A DNA stretch of 64,000 bases, from assembly GCA_013285655.1 (NCBI GenBank), contig JABDHI010000005.1, forward strand, positions 1-64,000. The letters are read 5' to 3'. Positions 8,407 to 16,340 of the stretch are shown piece after piece. Below the pieces are notes generated by a model that did not search any database, was not told the DNA's origin, and was given only the letters and a program-made list of their open reading frames with translations. Position 1 is the stretch's first letter. Each line of letters opens with the position of its first letter. Both the position numbers and the translations under genes were made by a program. This stretch comes from Bacteroidota bacterium (GTDB lineage: Bacteria > Bacteroidota > Bacteroidia > JABEUT01).

Positions 8407-9266
8407 CCTAAGTATGTTTTAAGTATCTTACTTCCGGAACTTACCCTGAGTCTTCGTAAAGCCTTATCTTTTATTTGGCGTACACGTTCACGTGTTAGCC
8501 CGTGGCGTTGACCAATTTCCTCTAGGGTAAGTGGGTGTTCCATACCAATGCCATAGAACAATATGATAGTATCGCTTTCGCGCGATGAGAGGCATGAAAG
8601 TATTCTTCTTATTTCCATGCTCAAAGAAGACATCATAAGGTGTCCATCAGGCTGAGGACTTTCTTTATTCTCCAACACATCCATCAGTGTCATCTCTTCA
8701 GTACCACCAAGTGTACTATCGGTAGATATATGCTTAGCCGAAGCGCCCCATGCGGCTTTCACTTCTTCTTCTCTCATCTCAAGTACAGCAGCAATTTCTT
8801 CAAGGCTCGGTTCTCTTTCCAGCATTTGCTCTAGTCTTCCTCCCGCCCTTTTAATTTTACTAACGGCACTCACTTTATTAAGCGGTAGTCGTATCATCCT
8901 AGAATTAACGGCCACGGCCTGAACAATACATTGGCGTATCCACCATACAGCATACGATATGAATTTGAAGCCGCGAGTCTCATCAAATTTTTTAGCCGCT
9001 TTTATAAGCCCCACATTACCTTCGTTAATAAGATCGGATAATGTAAGCCCCTGATTTTGGTATTGTTTGGCAACAGAGACTACAAAGCGTAAGTTCGAAA
9101 CAATAAGTTTTTCCAACGCTTTCTCATCACCTGCATGTATCTTTTGTGCAAGTATCGTTTCCTCTTCCGCCGTAATCATACCTTCGCGGCTAATATCCGC
9201 AAGGTACTTATCGACTGACTGGCTGTCGCGATTGGTTATTAGTTTACTTATCTTGAGTTGCCTCAT
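8403..9266 (-). CDS. RpoD-family sigma-70 factor, second paralogue
   Basis: A full-length 287-aa Bacteroidetes-type sigma factor. The N-terminus MRQLKISKLITNRDSQSVDKYL (region 1.2) is near the family standard. Region 2 (RGFKFISYAVWWIRQ) and region 4.2 (LTRERVRQIKDKALRRLR) are intact, and the end is SKILKTYLG. It departs from typical primary sigma sequences in region 2.4/3.0: QCIVQAVAVNSRMIRLPL where ILQALAEQSRIVRLPL is usual. It also has a changed region 3 (STDSTLGGTEEMTLMDVLEN). It is the last gene of a tight leftward run rhlE - hypothetical - zinc finger - sigma with gaps of 17, 11 and 21 bases. A group 2 stress-related sigma factor is inferred; target promoters are unknown. Confidence 0.92.
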   Translation of the reverse strand: MRQLKISKLITNRDSQSVDKYLADISREGMITAEEETILAQKIHAGDEKALEKLIVSNLRFVVSVAKQYQNQGLTLSDLINEGNVGLIKAAKKFDETRGFKFISYAVWWIRQCIVQAVAVNSRMIRLPLNKVSAVSKIKRAGGRLEQMLEREPSLEEIAAVLEMREEEVKAAWGASAKHISTDSTLGGTEEMTLMDVLENKESPQPDGHLMMSSLSMEIRRILSCLSSRESDTIILFYGIGMEHPLTLEEIGQRHGLTRERVRQIKDKALRRLRVSSGSKILKTYLG

Positions 9267-9287
9267 TCTACTTACAGGGATAAAAGA

Positions 9288-9530
9288 TTATACTTTCTTC
9301 CACTCATGTTTTTTACCATCTCGGCAACCTGCCTGTGCAGGAACTTCAACAGTATTAACTTTCACTCCGCATCCTTCGCAGACGTATTTATTAAGTCCTT
9401 TCTCACCCATAACCATCCAATTGTGGAACGAAGATTTCTTACATCCTCTGATTTTAGGTGTTGTTGTTTTTACCTGCACCTCAAAACAAGCTGTGCAACA
9501 GTAAACACTTAACGATTTAGCTTTATGCAT
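9288..9530 (-). CDS. Small protein with two tandem Cys3His zinc-finger-like repeats
   Basis: I do not recognise a named family. The 80-aa protein consists almost wholly of two 32-residue copies that align without gaps: YCCTACFEVQVK...GCKKSSFHNW and YVCEGCGVKVN...GCRDGKKHEW. Both share Y-x-C-x2-C-x9-P-x3-G-C-x5-H-x-W, which gives three Cys and one His per copy, a plausible zinc site. There is no signal peptide or membrane segment, so it should be cytoplasmic. It sits 11 bases after the 97-aa gene and 21 bases before the sigma gene in the rhlE operon. A nucleic-acid- or protein-binding role is only a guess. ORFs on the opposite strand here lack such a pattern. Confidence 0.75.
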   Translation of the reverse strand: MHKAKSLSVYCCTACFEVQVKTTTPKIRGCKKSSFHNWMVMGEKGLNKYVCEGCGVKVNTVEVPAQAGCRDGKKHEWKKV

Positions 9531-9541
9531 GTTTGGTTAGT

Positions 9542-9835
9542 TTATATGTGTAATGGTAACACGAATTGAATATCTACAACATCTTCGCCGGTCAATATAA
9601 TACTGTGGCTTACATTATGTCTGCCTCTCTTCACGTATTCATCTTTATACGCGTGAAAATTATTCCTTGGTATAAATCTGTATTGGTTTTTCTCTTTTAA
9701 TTCCGAATAATCTTCAAAAGAATTAAAATAGCCATAATGCGCTATATCATCCTTGCAAATTACTCTGGTAACAAAAGACTGGACTGCTGTAGAATAGGTA
9801 TCCTCAATAAGCTTGATCATCTCAGTTTTATCCAT
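9542..9835 (-). CDS. Hypothetical 97-aa protein in rhlE operon
   Basis: No family is recognised. The protein is soluble and acidic-basic mixed, with an N-terminal helix (MDKTEMIKLIEDTYSTAVQSF) and a later beta-rich part (SHSIILTGEDVVDIQFVLPL). It has no signal peptide, Cys pair or membrane segment. It is called because it fits tightly between rhlE (17 bases upstream) and the zinc-finger gene (11 bases downstream) on the same strand, and its composition is protein-like. The start at 9835 is the only in-frame ATG close to the rhlE stop. Confidence 0.6.
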   Translation of the reverse strand: MDKTEMIKLIEDTYSTAVQSFVTRVICKDDIAHYGYFNSFEDYSELKEKNQYRFIPRNNFHAYKDEYVKRGRHNVSHSIILTGEDVVDIQFVLPLHI

Positions 9836-9852
9836 TATATGCTTTTAAAATA

Positions 9853-11007
9853 TTACTTATTCTTAGATGCTGCGGTTCCGTTGTTCCCAAACGGATGGCC
9901 TTTTATTTCTTCAATATTACGATTAAGTAATTTATTAATATCTCGTAAATAAGTTACTTCATCAGGCGAACAAAACGACACAGCTGTGCCTGATGCACCT
10001 GCCCTGCCCGTTCTGCCAATACGGTGAACATAAGTTGCTGCTTCTTCAGGTAGTTCGTAATTTATTACATAATTAAGGCTATCTATATCAATCCCTCTCG
10101 AAGCAATATCGGTAGCGACTAACACACGGGTAGTTTTGTTCTTAAAGCCTTTCAGCGCCCTTTCGCGCGCATTTTGCGATTTATTACCATGTATAGCTTC
10201 CGCCTTAATCTTATTCTTGTTGAGATCTTTTACCACTTTATCGGCACCACGTTTGGTACGGGTAAATACAAGTGCATTCTCAATCATCGCATCTTTTAAT
10301 ATGTGATTAAGCAAAGCCTTTTTGTTTTCCTTATTTACGTAATAAATACCTTGTTGTATTAAAGCTGCGGTAGATTTAACCGGCTCTATATTAATAGAAA
10401 CCGGGTGTTGTAATAATTTATCGGTAAGCTTCCTTATTTCAGGTGAAATTGTAGCTGAAAGGAAAATGGTTTGCTTTTTAGCAGGCAACTGCGTAATGAT
10501 CTTCTTTATATCATTTATAAAGCCCATATCAAGCATTCGGTCAGCCTCATCAAGTACAAAAAACTTGATAGAATTCAGCTTTACATGCCTTTGTTGCATA
10601 AGGTCGAGCAAACGGCCCGGTGTAGCAATAACAACATCAACACCCGTACGCAAACTGTTTACCTGGCCGTGTTGTGAAACTCCACCAAATATCAATGCAT
10701 ATTTAAGGTTCATATTATTACCATAGGCTTTAAAGCTTTCGTGTATTTGCAAGGCCAGTTCCCTTGTAGGTGCCAATACCAATGCTTTTATTCCTTGTGT
10801 CTTGTTTTCGGGTTTGCTTAAAAGCTGCAGTATAGGTAATGCAAAGGCTGCAGTTTTACCTGTACCTGTCTGTGCACAACCCAAAATGTCTTTCCCTTCT
10901 AAAATACAAGGGATAGCTTTTTCTTGTATGGGCGTTGGTTTCGAATAACCTTGCCTAGTTAAGGCGTCGAGCAGAGGCGTAATTAAATTTAAATCTTGAA
11001 ATGTCAT
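9853..11007 (-). CDS. rhlE: DEAD-box ATP-dependent RNA helicase, RhlE type
   Basis: All core motifs are present in order: TPIQEKAIP (Q motif, residues about 24-32), CAQTGTGKTAAF (motif I), PTRELALQ (Ia), TPGRLLDLM (Ib), VLDEADRMLDMGF (II, DEAD), LSATIS (III), LVFTRTKRGADKV (IV), VATDIASRGIDID (V) and YVHRIGRTGRAG (VI). The opening FQDLNLITPLLDAL and the 384-aa length with a short basic tail fit RhlE. Family members unwind structured RNA in ribosome assembly, RNA decay and cold adaptation. It heads a leftward operon ending in a sigma factor. A possible promoter near 11151-11158 would give a leader of roughly 135 bases containing hairpins. Confidence 0.93.
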   Translation of the reverse strand: MTFQDLNLITPLLDALTRQGYSKPTPIQEKAIPCILEGKDILGCAQTGTGKTAAFALPILQLLSKPENKTQGIKALVLAPTRELALQIHESFKAYGNNMNLKYALIFGGVSQHGQVNSLRTGVDVVIATPGRLLDLMQQRHVKLNSIKFFVLDEADRMLDMGFINDIKKIITQLPAKKQTIFLSATISPEIRKLTDKLLQHPVSINIEPVKSTAALIQQGIYYVNKENKKALLNHILKDAMIENALVFTRTKRGADKVVKDLNKNKIKAEAIHGNKSQNARERALKGFKNKTTRVLVATDIASRGIDIDSLNYVINYELPEEAATYVHRIGRTGRAGASGTAVSFCSPDEVTYLRDINKLLNRNIEEIKGHPFGNNGTAASKNK

Positions 11008-11102
11008 ATTATATATATTAAATTAGTAATCAAGGACAACCGAAACGACGGTTTCCCCTTTTTTTACTTAATGTGAAAAGCGTAAGACGATTCTGAATTA
11101 TA

Positions 11103-11117
11103 GGGTGAGAATCACCC
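11103..11117 (-). promoter_or_regulatory. Hairpin in predicted rhlE leader RNA
   Basis: A perfect 6-bp stem with a 3-base loop (GGGTGA-TTC-TCACCC on the minus strand) lies within the predicted 5' leader, between the TATATTTG box at 11151-11158 and the rhlE ATG. It may affect cold-dependent translation or autoregulation, by analogy with other cold-shock helicases; this is inference. Confidence 0.45.
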
Positions 11118-11150
11118 ACAGTTGAAATACAATCTCCAAAAGAAGTATTA

Positions 11151-11158
11151 CAAATATA
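11151..11158 (-). promoter_or_regulatory. -7 box (TATATTTG) for rhlE operon
   Basis: CAAATATA on the plus strand reads TATATTTG on the minus strand, a perfect Bacteroidetes -7 box 144 bases upstream of the rhlE start. The -33 region is weak (CGTG 20 bases upstream). Confidence 0.45.
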
Positions 11159-11401
11159 CTACTTATTTAGCTAAGAAACACGTAAAGCTTAAGTATCTCC
11201 CAATAAAAAACACAAAAGCACTACAGCGGTTGGCTCTGCCCGTCAAAATTTATTTTTTCATATCCCTTAGGGGCCATATTATCAAAACTTACCATACCTC
11301 AAGTTTGAAATTTAAAGCAGTTAAAAATCAACCGGATAACAAAATGAATTTTTAACAAACACAGTATAGCAATTATATAGAATATGGTATAATAATTAGT
11401 T

Positions 11402-11415
11402 TAGTTTATAAACTA
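11402..11415. promoter_or_regulatory. Palindromic operator candidate for MarR regulator
   Basis: TAGTTTATAAACTA is a perfect 14-bp palindrome. It covers the -33-like TTTA (11405-11408) that stands 21 bases before the TACATTTG -7 box (11430-11437) of the marR operon. MarR dimers typically bind such short palindromes in their own promoter. Binding here is inferred from position and symmetry. Confidence 0.6.
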
Positions 11416-11429
11416 TCAACAAATTCAAC

Positions 11430-11437
11430 TACATTTG
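11430..11437 (+). promoter_or_regulatory. -7 box (TACATTTG) for marR-RND operon
   Basis: A perfect TAnnTTTG box lies 24 bases before the marR ATG, with TTTA 21 bases upstream as a possible -33 element inside the palindrome. Confidence 0.55.
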
Positions 11438-11461
11438 TGCCTTCATCTTTTTTAATACCCC

Positions 11462-11923
11462 ATGCCTCAAAAAAAGATATCGATATTCGAAATTGAAAAT
11501 TTTTCATTCGGTAAAAAATTCAGCTTGCTTGGGCGCTTGTATTTAACGGCTTTGTCTAAGGAACTGAAGCATTTGAATATTGAAGGAAATTTTTCCGTTC
11601 TTGTGTTGATCGATAAAATGGGAGATCAGTGCAGCCAGAAATTCTTAGCAGACAAGCTTCATGTTGATAAAACAATGATGGTAGGCGTATTAGATGACTT
11701 GAGTAAGAAAGGTTTTATTAAACGCACTCAAAACCCGTCAGACAGGAGAGAATACTGGATACAACTTACAGCTAAAGGAAAGAAAAGCGTACCTCAAATA
11801 CTGGATGTTGTGGACTGCCTTAATAAATCATTAGTAAAGAATTTGAAGATTGCGGAAGTAAAACAATTCAATAAACACCTTGAGTTAATTTATAAACGCC
11901 TTATAGATATTAATAAGTGTTAA
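11462..11923 (+). CDS. MarR-family transcriptional regulator of the efflux operon
   Basis: The 153-aa length and winged-helix core fit MarR: a helix-turn-helix around SQKFLADKLHVDKTMMVGVLDDLSKKGFI (residues about 58-87), then the wing RTQNPSDRREYWIQLTAKGKK with the family's D-x-R core (SDRREY). The N- and C-terminal helices would form the dimer. The ATG at 11462 fits the promoter. It is the first gene of a run with the RND permease (22-base gap), adaptor and TolC-like genes, so it most likely represses that operon and itself and responds to a small ligand. The ligand is unknown. Confidence 0.9.
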   Translation: MPQKKISIFEIENFSFGKKFSLLGRLYLTALSKELKHLNIEGNFSVLVLIDKMGDQCSQKFLADKLHVDKTMMVGVLDDLSKKGFIKRTQNPSDRREYWIQLTAKGKKSVPQILDVVDCLNKSLVKNLKIAEVKQFNKHLELIYKRLIDINKC

Positions 11924-11945
11924 TGCCAATTAAAAGCAGGAAAAT

Positions 11946-14900
11946 ATGATGTGGATTGTAAGGCTTGCATTACGCAGGCCATACACAATAGCAGTAATGG
12001 CAATGCTTATCCTGATGATGGGTATCCTGTCTATTCGTGCTATGTTGGTAGATATTTTCCCAAATATTGATATTCCTGTTGTCCTTGTTGTATGGAACTA
12101 CCCTGGCCTTTCGGCAGACGATATAGAAAAGCGTGTAGTATTTTTAGATGAACGTGCTATATCAAGTACAGTTAATGGCGTTTCGAAAATAGAATCCTCA
12201 TCAATACCGGGTGTAGGATTACTTAAAGTCTATTTTGAACCAGGCGCCGATATTGGCGCTGCTATTGCGCAAATGACGGCCGTATCTAGCACAGCATTGC
12301 GGGCAATGCCACCGGGTATGACTCCGCCGGTAATTTTACAATACAATGCTACCAACGTTCCCGTTGCTCAAATTACATTAAGCAGTAAAACATTGCCGGA
12401 AGAAAAAATATTCGACTATGGTTTGAATTTTATCCGCTTACGTTTATTTACCATACCCGGGCTTGCTACCCCCGCTCCATTTGGCGGCAAAAACCGCCAG
12501 ATCATGGTTGATATTGATCCGCGAGCATTAGCAGCCAAGGGCCTTTCTCCTAATGATATTCTAACTGCTATCCAGGCATCTAACCTCATTATTCCTGCTG
12601 GTACTGCGCGTATGGGTGAAACGGAGTTTAACGTCGCACTCAATTCGAGCCCTGATAATGTTAAACTATTTGAACAGATACCATTAAAGGTAGTTAACGG
12701 CCAAACTGTTTTATTGGGTGATGTAGCTAAGGTCAGCGATAGTTTTGCTGAGCAAACCAATATAGTACGTGTCGACAGGAGTCGTGCTGCGTATCTTACC
12801 ATTTTAAAGAAGGCGAACGCTTCTACTCTTGTAGTAGTAGAATCGGCAAAAGCCATGCTGCCTCTTATTAAAGAAACTGCTCCACAAGGGCTTGACCTAA
12901 GAGTTGATTTTGACCAATCAGTCTTTGTGCGCAACTCTATCAATAATGTACTTCGAGAAGCTATTATGGCATCCACACTGGTATCTATAATGATACTTTT
13001 CTTTTTGGGTAGCTGGCGCAGTGTTATAATAGTATGTACTTCTATACCGCTTTCCATTTTTGTATCTATTATCGGTATGAACCTGTTGGGCGATACTATT
13101 AACATTATGACATTGGGTGGATTATCACTCGCTGTTGGTATGTTGGTCGATGATGCCACGGTTGAAGTTGAGAACATACATCGTAACCGGCATATGGGCA
13201 AACCATTAACGGTAGCTATATTGGATGGTGCAAGCCAAATTGCAACGCCTGCAATTGTTGCCACATTAGCTATTTGTATCGTGTTCTTCCCTGTAGTATT
13301 GCTTACGGGCCCAGCTAAGTTCTTATTCTCTCCGTTAGCATTGGCGGTAGTTATTGCTATGATGGCTTCCTATCTCCTTTCACGGACATTGGTGCCTACC
13401 CTATCGCGTATGTTAATGGAAGGCGAAGCGTTGCATGAAGACCCTAACAATCCTAACCTTAGCTCCTTCAAAAGAATTGGTGTACGATTTAACCACTGGC
13501 GCGACCGCAACTTTGAACGTTTCCAGAACGGATATGGCAATGTGTTGAATGTATTGTTGACCTATAAAAAAACCACACTTACTTTTGTGTTCATAGCATT
13601 AGCGGCATCGTTCATGCTTTTAGGAATTGTAGGAACAGATTTCTTCCCGAGTACCGATTCAGGGATGATGAAATTGCACTTCCGTTCGCCATCGGGTACA
13701 CGAATTGAAAGCACTGAAAAGCTGGTTGACTCAGCAGAAGCACGCATACAGAACATTATTCCTAAAAATGAATTGGAAACGGTAAACGATATGATAGGCG
13801 TTCCTGTTTCATACAACCTTGCCTTTGTAAATACTGATAATACAAGTGGTATGGACGCTGATATTACAATCTCACTAAAAGAAGGTCACAAACCGACTAT
13901 AGATTATATGCGTAAGATACGGAAGGATCTTAATGACCATTTTCCGGGTTGCACTATCTATTTTCAATCGGCAGATATTGTGAATCAGGTATTGAATTTT
14001 GGCCTCTCTGCACCTATTGACGTACAGATTCAATTTGGCGATTATTACAAATCTTACGAATACGCCCGCAAGCTTCGCGATGAGATGAAAGGAATACCGG
14101 GTGTTGAAGATGTTGCAATAAAACAAGTATTAGATTATCCTACTTTTAAAGTAGATGTTGACCGTGTGCGTGCTGCACAACTTGGCCTAACACAACGCGA
14201 TGTTGCTAACGACATACTTATTTCATTATCATCAAGTTCAATGGTTGGGCCTTCATTCTACATAAACCCGAGCAATAATGTTAATTACCCTGTAGCTATT
14301 CAAACCCCTTATCAAAAGATACATTCTGTTCAGGATTTAATGAATACACCGATAACTTCAGGTACAAGCGCCTTTACGAATAATACAAACCCGTCCCCAT
14401 CTGACTTACCGGAAGCACAATCTCAAACACTCGGCAACCTTGCCAAAATAACCAACACTACGCAGTTCAATTTATTTAGTCACTATACCGTACAGCGTGT
14501 AATGGACATTGACGCTAATGTGGAAGGTAGCGATCTGGGTTCGGTGGCAACTGCAATTCAGAAAAAAATTGATGCGCTGGGCAAACTCCCTCCGGGTATG
14601 CGTATCGACCTGCATGGACAGAGTGAGGTTATGAATTCTTCTTTTAAAACATTGAGCCTTGGCCTTATACTTGCTATTGCATTAGTATATCTTTTAATGG
14701 TTGTGTTGTTCCAATCGTGGATGGACCCTTTTATTATTATGCTTTCTATTCCCGGTGCGTTTATGGGTATATTATGGATGCTGGCATTAACAGGCACCAC
14801 AATAAATGTTGAATCGTTAATGGGTTCGATAGTGGCTATTGGTATTGCCGTATCTAACTCTATATTATTGGTAAGTTTTGCTAATGATCTGCGTGTAGAA

Positions 14901-15197
14901 AAAGGTATGGGACCGTTAGAAGCAGCCTTAGAAGCGGGTAAAACAAGATTACGCCCGGTATTAATGACGGCTATTGCCATGGTATTAGGTATGATACCAA
15001 TGGCTATTGGCTCTGGTGAAGGTGGCGAACAAAACGCCCCACTTGGCCGTGCAGTAATTGGCGGATTAATGGTAGCAACAATGTTCACATTGTTTGTAGT
15101 ACCATTGTTTTATTCAGTGCTTCGTAAGCGAATGCCTTCATACCATAATATGGATGTAAGATTTGAAGAAGAAGCTAAAGGACATATTGAAAGTTAA
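11946..15197 (+). CDS. RND-family efflux pump inner-membrane permease
   Basis: A 1083-aa RND permease with the standard fold: TM1 near the start (RRPYTIAVMAMLILMMGILSI), a periplasmic porter domain (about 35-330), TM2-6, a second porter domain (about 560-860) and TM8-12. TM4 keeps the proton-relay Asp pair in VGMLVDDATVEVEN. The Lys of AcrB TM10 (LSAKNAIL) is replaced in the matching segment AVSNSILLVSF. The protein works as a trimer using proton flux. Met1 and Met2 are adjacent (ATGATG), so the start is good to one codon. It precedes the adaptor by 18 bases, an order less common than adaptor-permease. The substrate cannot be told. Confidence 0.93.
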   Translation: MMWIVRLALRRPYTIAVMAMLILMMGILSIRAMLVDIFPNIDIPVVLVVWNYPGLSADDIEKRVVFLDERAISSTVNGVSKIESSSIPGVGLLKVYFEPGADIGAAIAQMTAVSSTALRAMPPGMTPPVILQYNATNVPVAQITLSSKTLPEEKIFDYGLNFIRLRLFTIPGLATPAPFGGKNRQIMVDIDPRALAAKGLSPNDILTAIQASNLIIPAGTARMGETEFNVALNSSPDNVKLFEQIPLKVVNGQTVLLGDVAKVSDSFAEQTNIVRVDRSRAAYLTILKKANASTLVVVESAKAMLPLIKETAPQGLDLRVDFDQSVFVRNSINNVLREAIMASTLVSIMILFFLGSWRSVIIVCTSIPLSIFVSIIGMNLLGDTINIMTLGGLSLAVGMLVDDATVEVENIHRNRHMGKPLTVAILDGASQIATPAIVATLAICIVFFPVVLLTGPAKFLFSPLALAVVIAMMASYLLSRTLVPTLSRMLMEGEALHEDPNNPNLSSFKRIGVRFNHWRDRNFERFQNGYGNVLNVLLTYKKTTLTFVFIALAASFMLLGIVGTDFFPSTDSGMMKLHFRSPSGTRIESTEKLVDSAEARIQNIIPKNELETVNDMIGVPVSYNLAFVNTDNTSGMDADITISLKEGHKPTIDYMRKIRKDLNDHFPGCTIYFQSADIVNQVLNFGLSAPIDVQIQFGDYYKSYEYARKLRDEMKGIPGVEDVAIKQVLDYPTFKVDVDRVRAAQLGLTQRDVANDILISLSSSSMVGPSFYINPSNNVNYPVAIQTPYQKIHSVQDLMNTPITSGTSAFTNNTNPSPSDLPEAQSQTLGNLAKITNTTQFNLFSHYTVQRVMDIDANVEGSDLGSVATAIQKKIDALGKLPPGMRIDLHGQSEVMNSSFKTLSLGLILAIALVYLLMVVLFQSWMDPFIIMLSIPGAFMGILWMLALTGTTINVESLMGSIVAIGIAVSNSILLVSFANDLRVEKGMGPLEAALEAGKTRLRPVLMTAIAMVLGMIPMAIGSGEGGEQNAPLGRAVIGGLMVATMFTLFVVPLFYSVLRKRMPSYHNMDVRFEEEAKGHIES

Positions 15198-15215
15198 AAC
15201 GTATAATAATACTAT

Positions 15216-16340
15216 ATGACAAACGCACCTAATAAAACAAGTTACTATAAGCTATTGCTTGTTGGGCTTGCATTAATTGTCCTGATTGTTGCAGGCATAA
15301 CAGGTATATACCTATCGAAAGCACATAAGCACGATGCTGAAAGTGTTGAACGTGCAAAGGAACTTAAGGAAGGGCCCGTTGTGAAAACTGCTATCGCCAC
15401 ATATAGTTCAAACGGAAAGGAATTAGTTTTAATTGGTGAAGCCAGGCCATACCAAACAACCACGTTATATGCCAAAATAAGTGGCTACCTCGAAAAAATA
15501 AATGTGGATAAAGGCGATAAAGTAACACAAGATCAATTACTGGCATCAATTGATAACCCCGAAATTGACCAGCAATATAATTCCGCATTGGCTGACCTGG
15601 AAAACAAAAAGAAAATAGCTGACCGTGACAAACAACTATTAGCTAAAAAATATGTAGCTCAGGAAGAAGCAGATGTTTCACAAACTGCAGTTGATATTGC
15701 GGAGGCTAATGTAAAATCGCTTGCTGAGCAACAACAATATAAATACTTAAAAGCCCCATTCAGTGGCACCATAACTTCACGTTATGTTGATCAGGGTGCG
15801 CTTATACAAAATGCCAACAATTCTGAAACCAGTTCGCAGCCGGTAGTAACCTTAGCGCAATTAGATAAGCTGAGAATATATGTGTATGCGGAACAACGCG
15901 ATGCATCTTTTCTAAAAATTGGAGATTCGGTTGATATAACATTAACCGAAAGGCCCGATGTGCATGTAAAGGCTACGCTTAGCCGCATTGCAGGTGAGCT
16001 TGACCCAAAAACAAGAATGATGCTTTGTGAAATTGATGTAGAGAACAAGAATGATGTTATTATACCGGGAAGCTATGTGCAGGTGTATGTAAAATATTCA
16101 ACAGAACAGAACCCTAAAAAAGAATTAACGCTGCCCTCGGTTGCTTTAGTAATGCATAAGGATAAAACTATGATTGCAGTAATTGATAAGGACAGTGTAT
16201 TGCATTTTAAAGAAGTTACTGTATCTCGCAATACAGGTGAGAAAATTAGTATCGCAAATGGTATTAATGAAGGCGACCGCGCTGCATTATCGGTAGGAGA
16301 AAGTATTATTGAAGGTCAGAAAGTTAGAATAGTTGAATAA
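15216..16340 (+). CDS. RND efflux periplasmic adaptor (membrane fusion protein)
   Basis: A 374-aa adaptor with one N-terminal transmembrane segment (LLLVGLALIVLIVAGITGIYL). It has the split lipoyl domain (AKISGYLEKINVDKGDKVTQDQLLASID near 87, and KYLKAPFSGTITSRYVDQGALI near 175), a short alpha-hairpin between them, a beta-barrel and a membrane-proximal domain. It bridges the permease and the TolC-like channel. The anchor is not a lipobox Cys. Its stop codon TAA overlaps the ATG of the next gene by one base, indicating translational coupling. Confidence 0.93.
   Translation: MTNAPNKTSYYKLLLVGLALIVLIVAGITGIYLSKAHKHDAESVERAKELKEGPVVKTAIATYSSNGKELVLIGEARPYQTTTLYAKISGYLEKINVDKGDKVTQDQLLASIDNPEIDQQYNSALADLENKKKIADRDKQLLAKKYVAQEEADVSQTAVDIAEANVKSLAEQQQYKYLKAPFSGTITSRYVDQGALIQNANNSETSSQPVVTLAQLDKLRIYVYAEQRDASFLKIGDSVDITLTERPDVHVKATLSRIAGELDPKTRMMLCEIDVENKNDVIIPGSYVQVYVKYSTEQNPKKELTLPSVALVMHKDKTMIAVIDKDSVLHFKEVTVSRNTGEKISIANGINEGDRAALSVGESIIEGQKVRIVE

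Larger units (their letters stand above)
11008..11461. other. Divergent intergenic region, rhlE leader and marR promoter
   Basis: This 454-base stretch separates divergent rhlE and marR. On the minus strand it holds a TATATTTG box (11151-11158) and a leader with two hairpins (GGGTGA-TTC-TCACCC at 11103-11117 and AACCG/CGGTT at 11038-11053). On the plus strand it holds the marR promoter and a 14-bp palindrome. A 77-aa ORF at 11122-11355 overlaps the rhlE promoter, is lysine-rich and patternless, and is not called. Confidence 0.6.

Noticed and set aside
9067-9512. Plus-strand ORFs 9067-9504 and 9258-9512
   Set aside because: They run opposite the sigma factor and zinc-finger genes, whose motifs are clear, and have Ser/Cys/His-rich shadow composition.
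11122-11355. 77-aa ORF on the plus strand
   Set aside because: It overlaps the predicted rhlE promoter, has a lysine- and tyrosine-rich patternless composition and no plausible promoter of its own.
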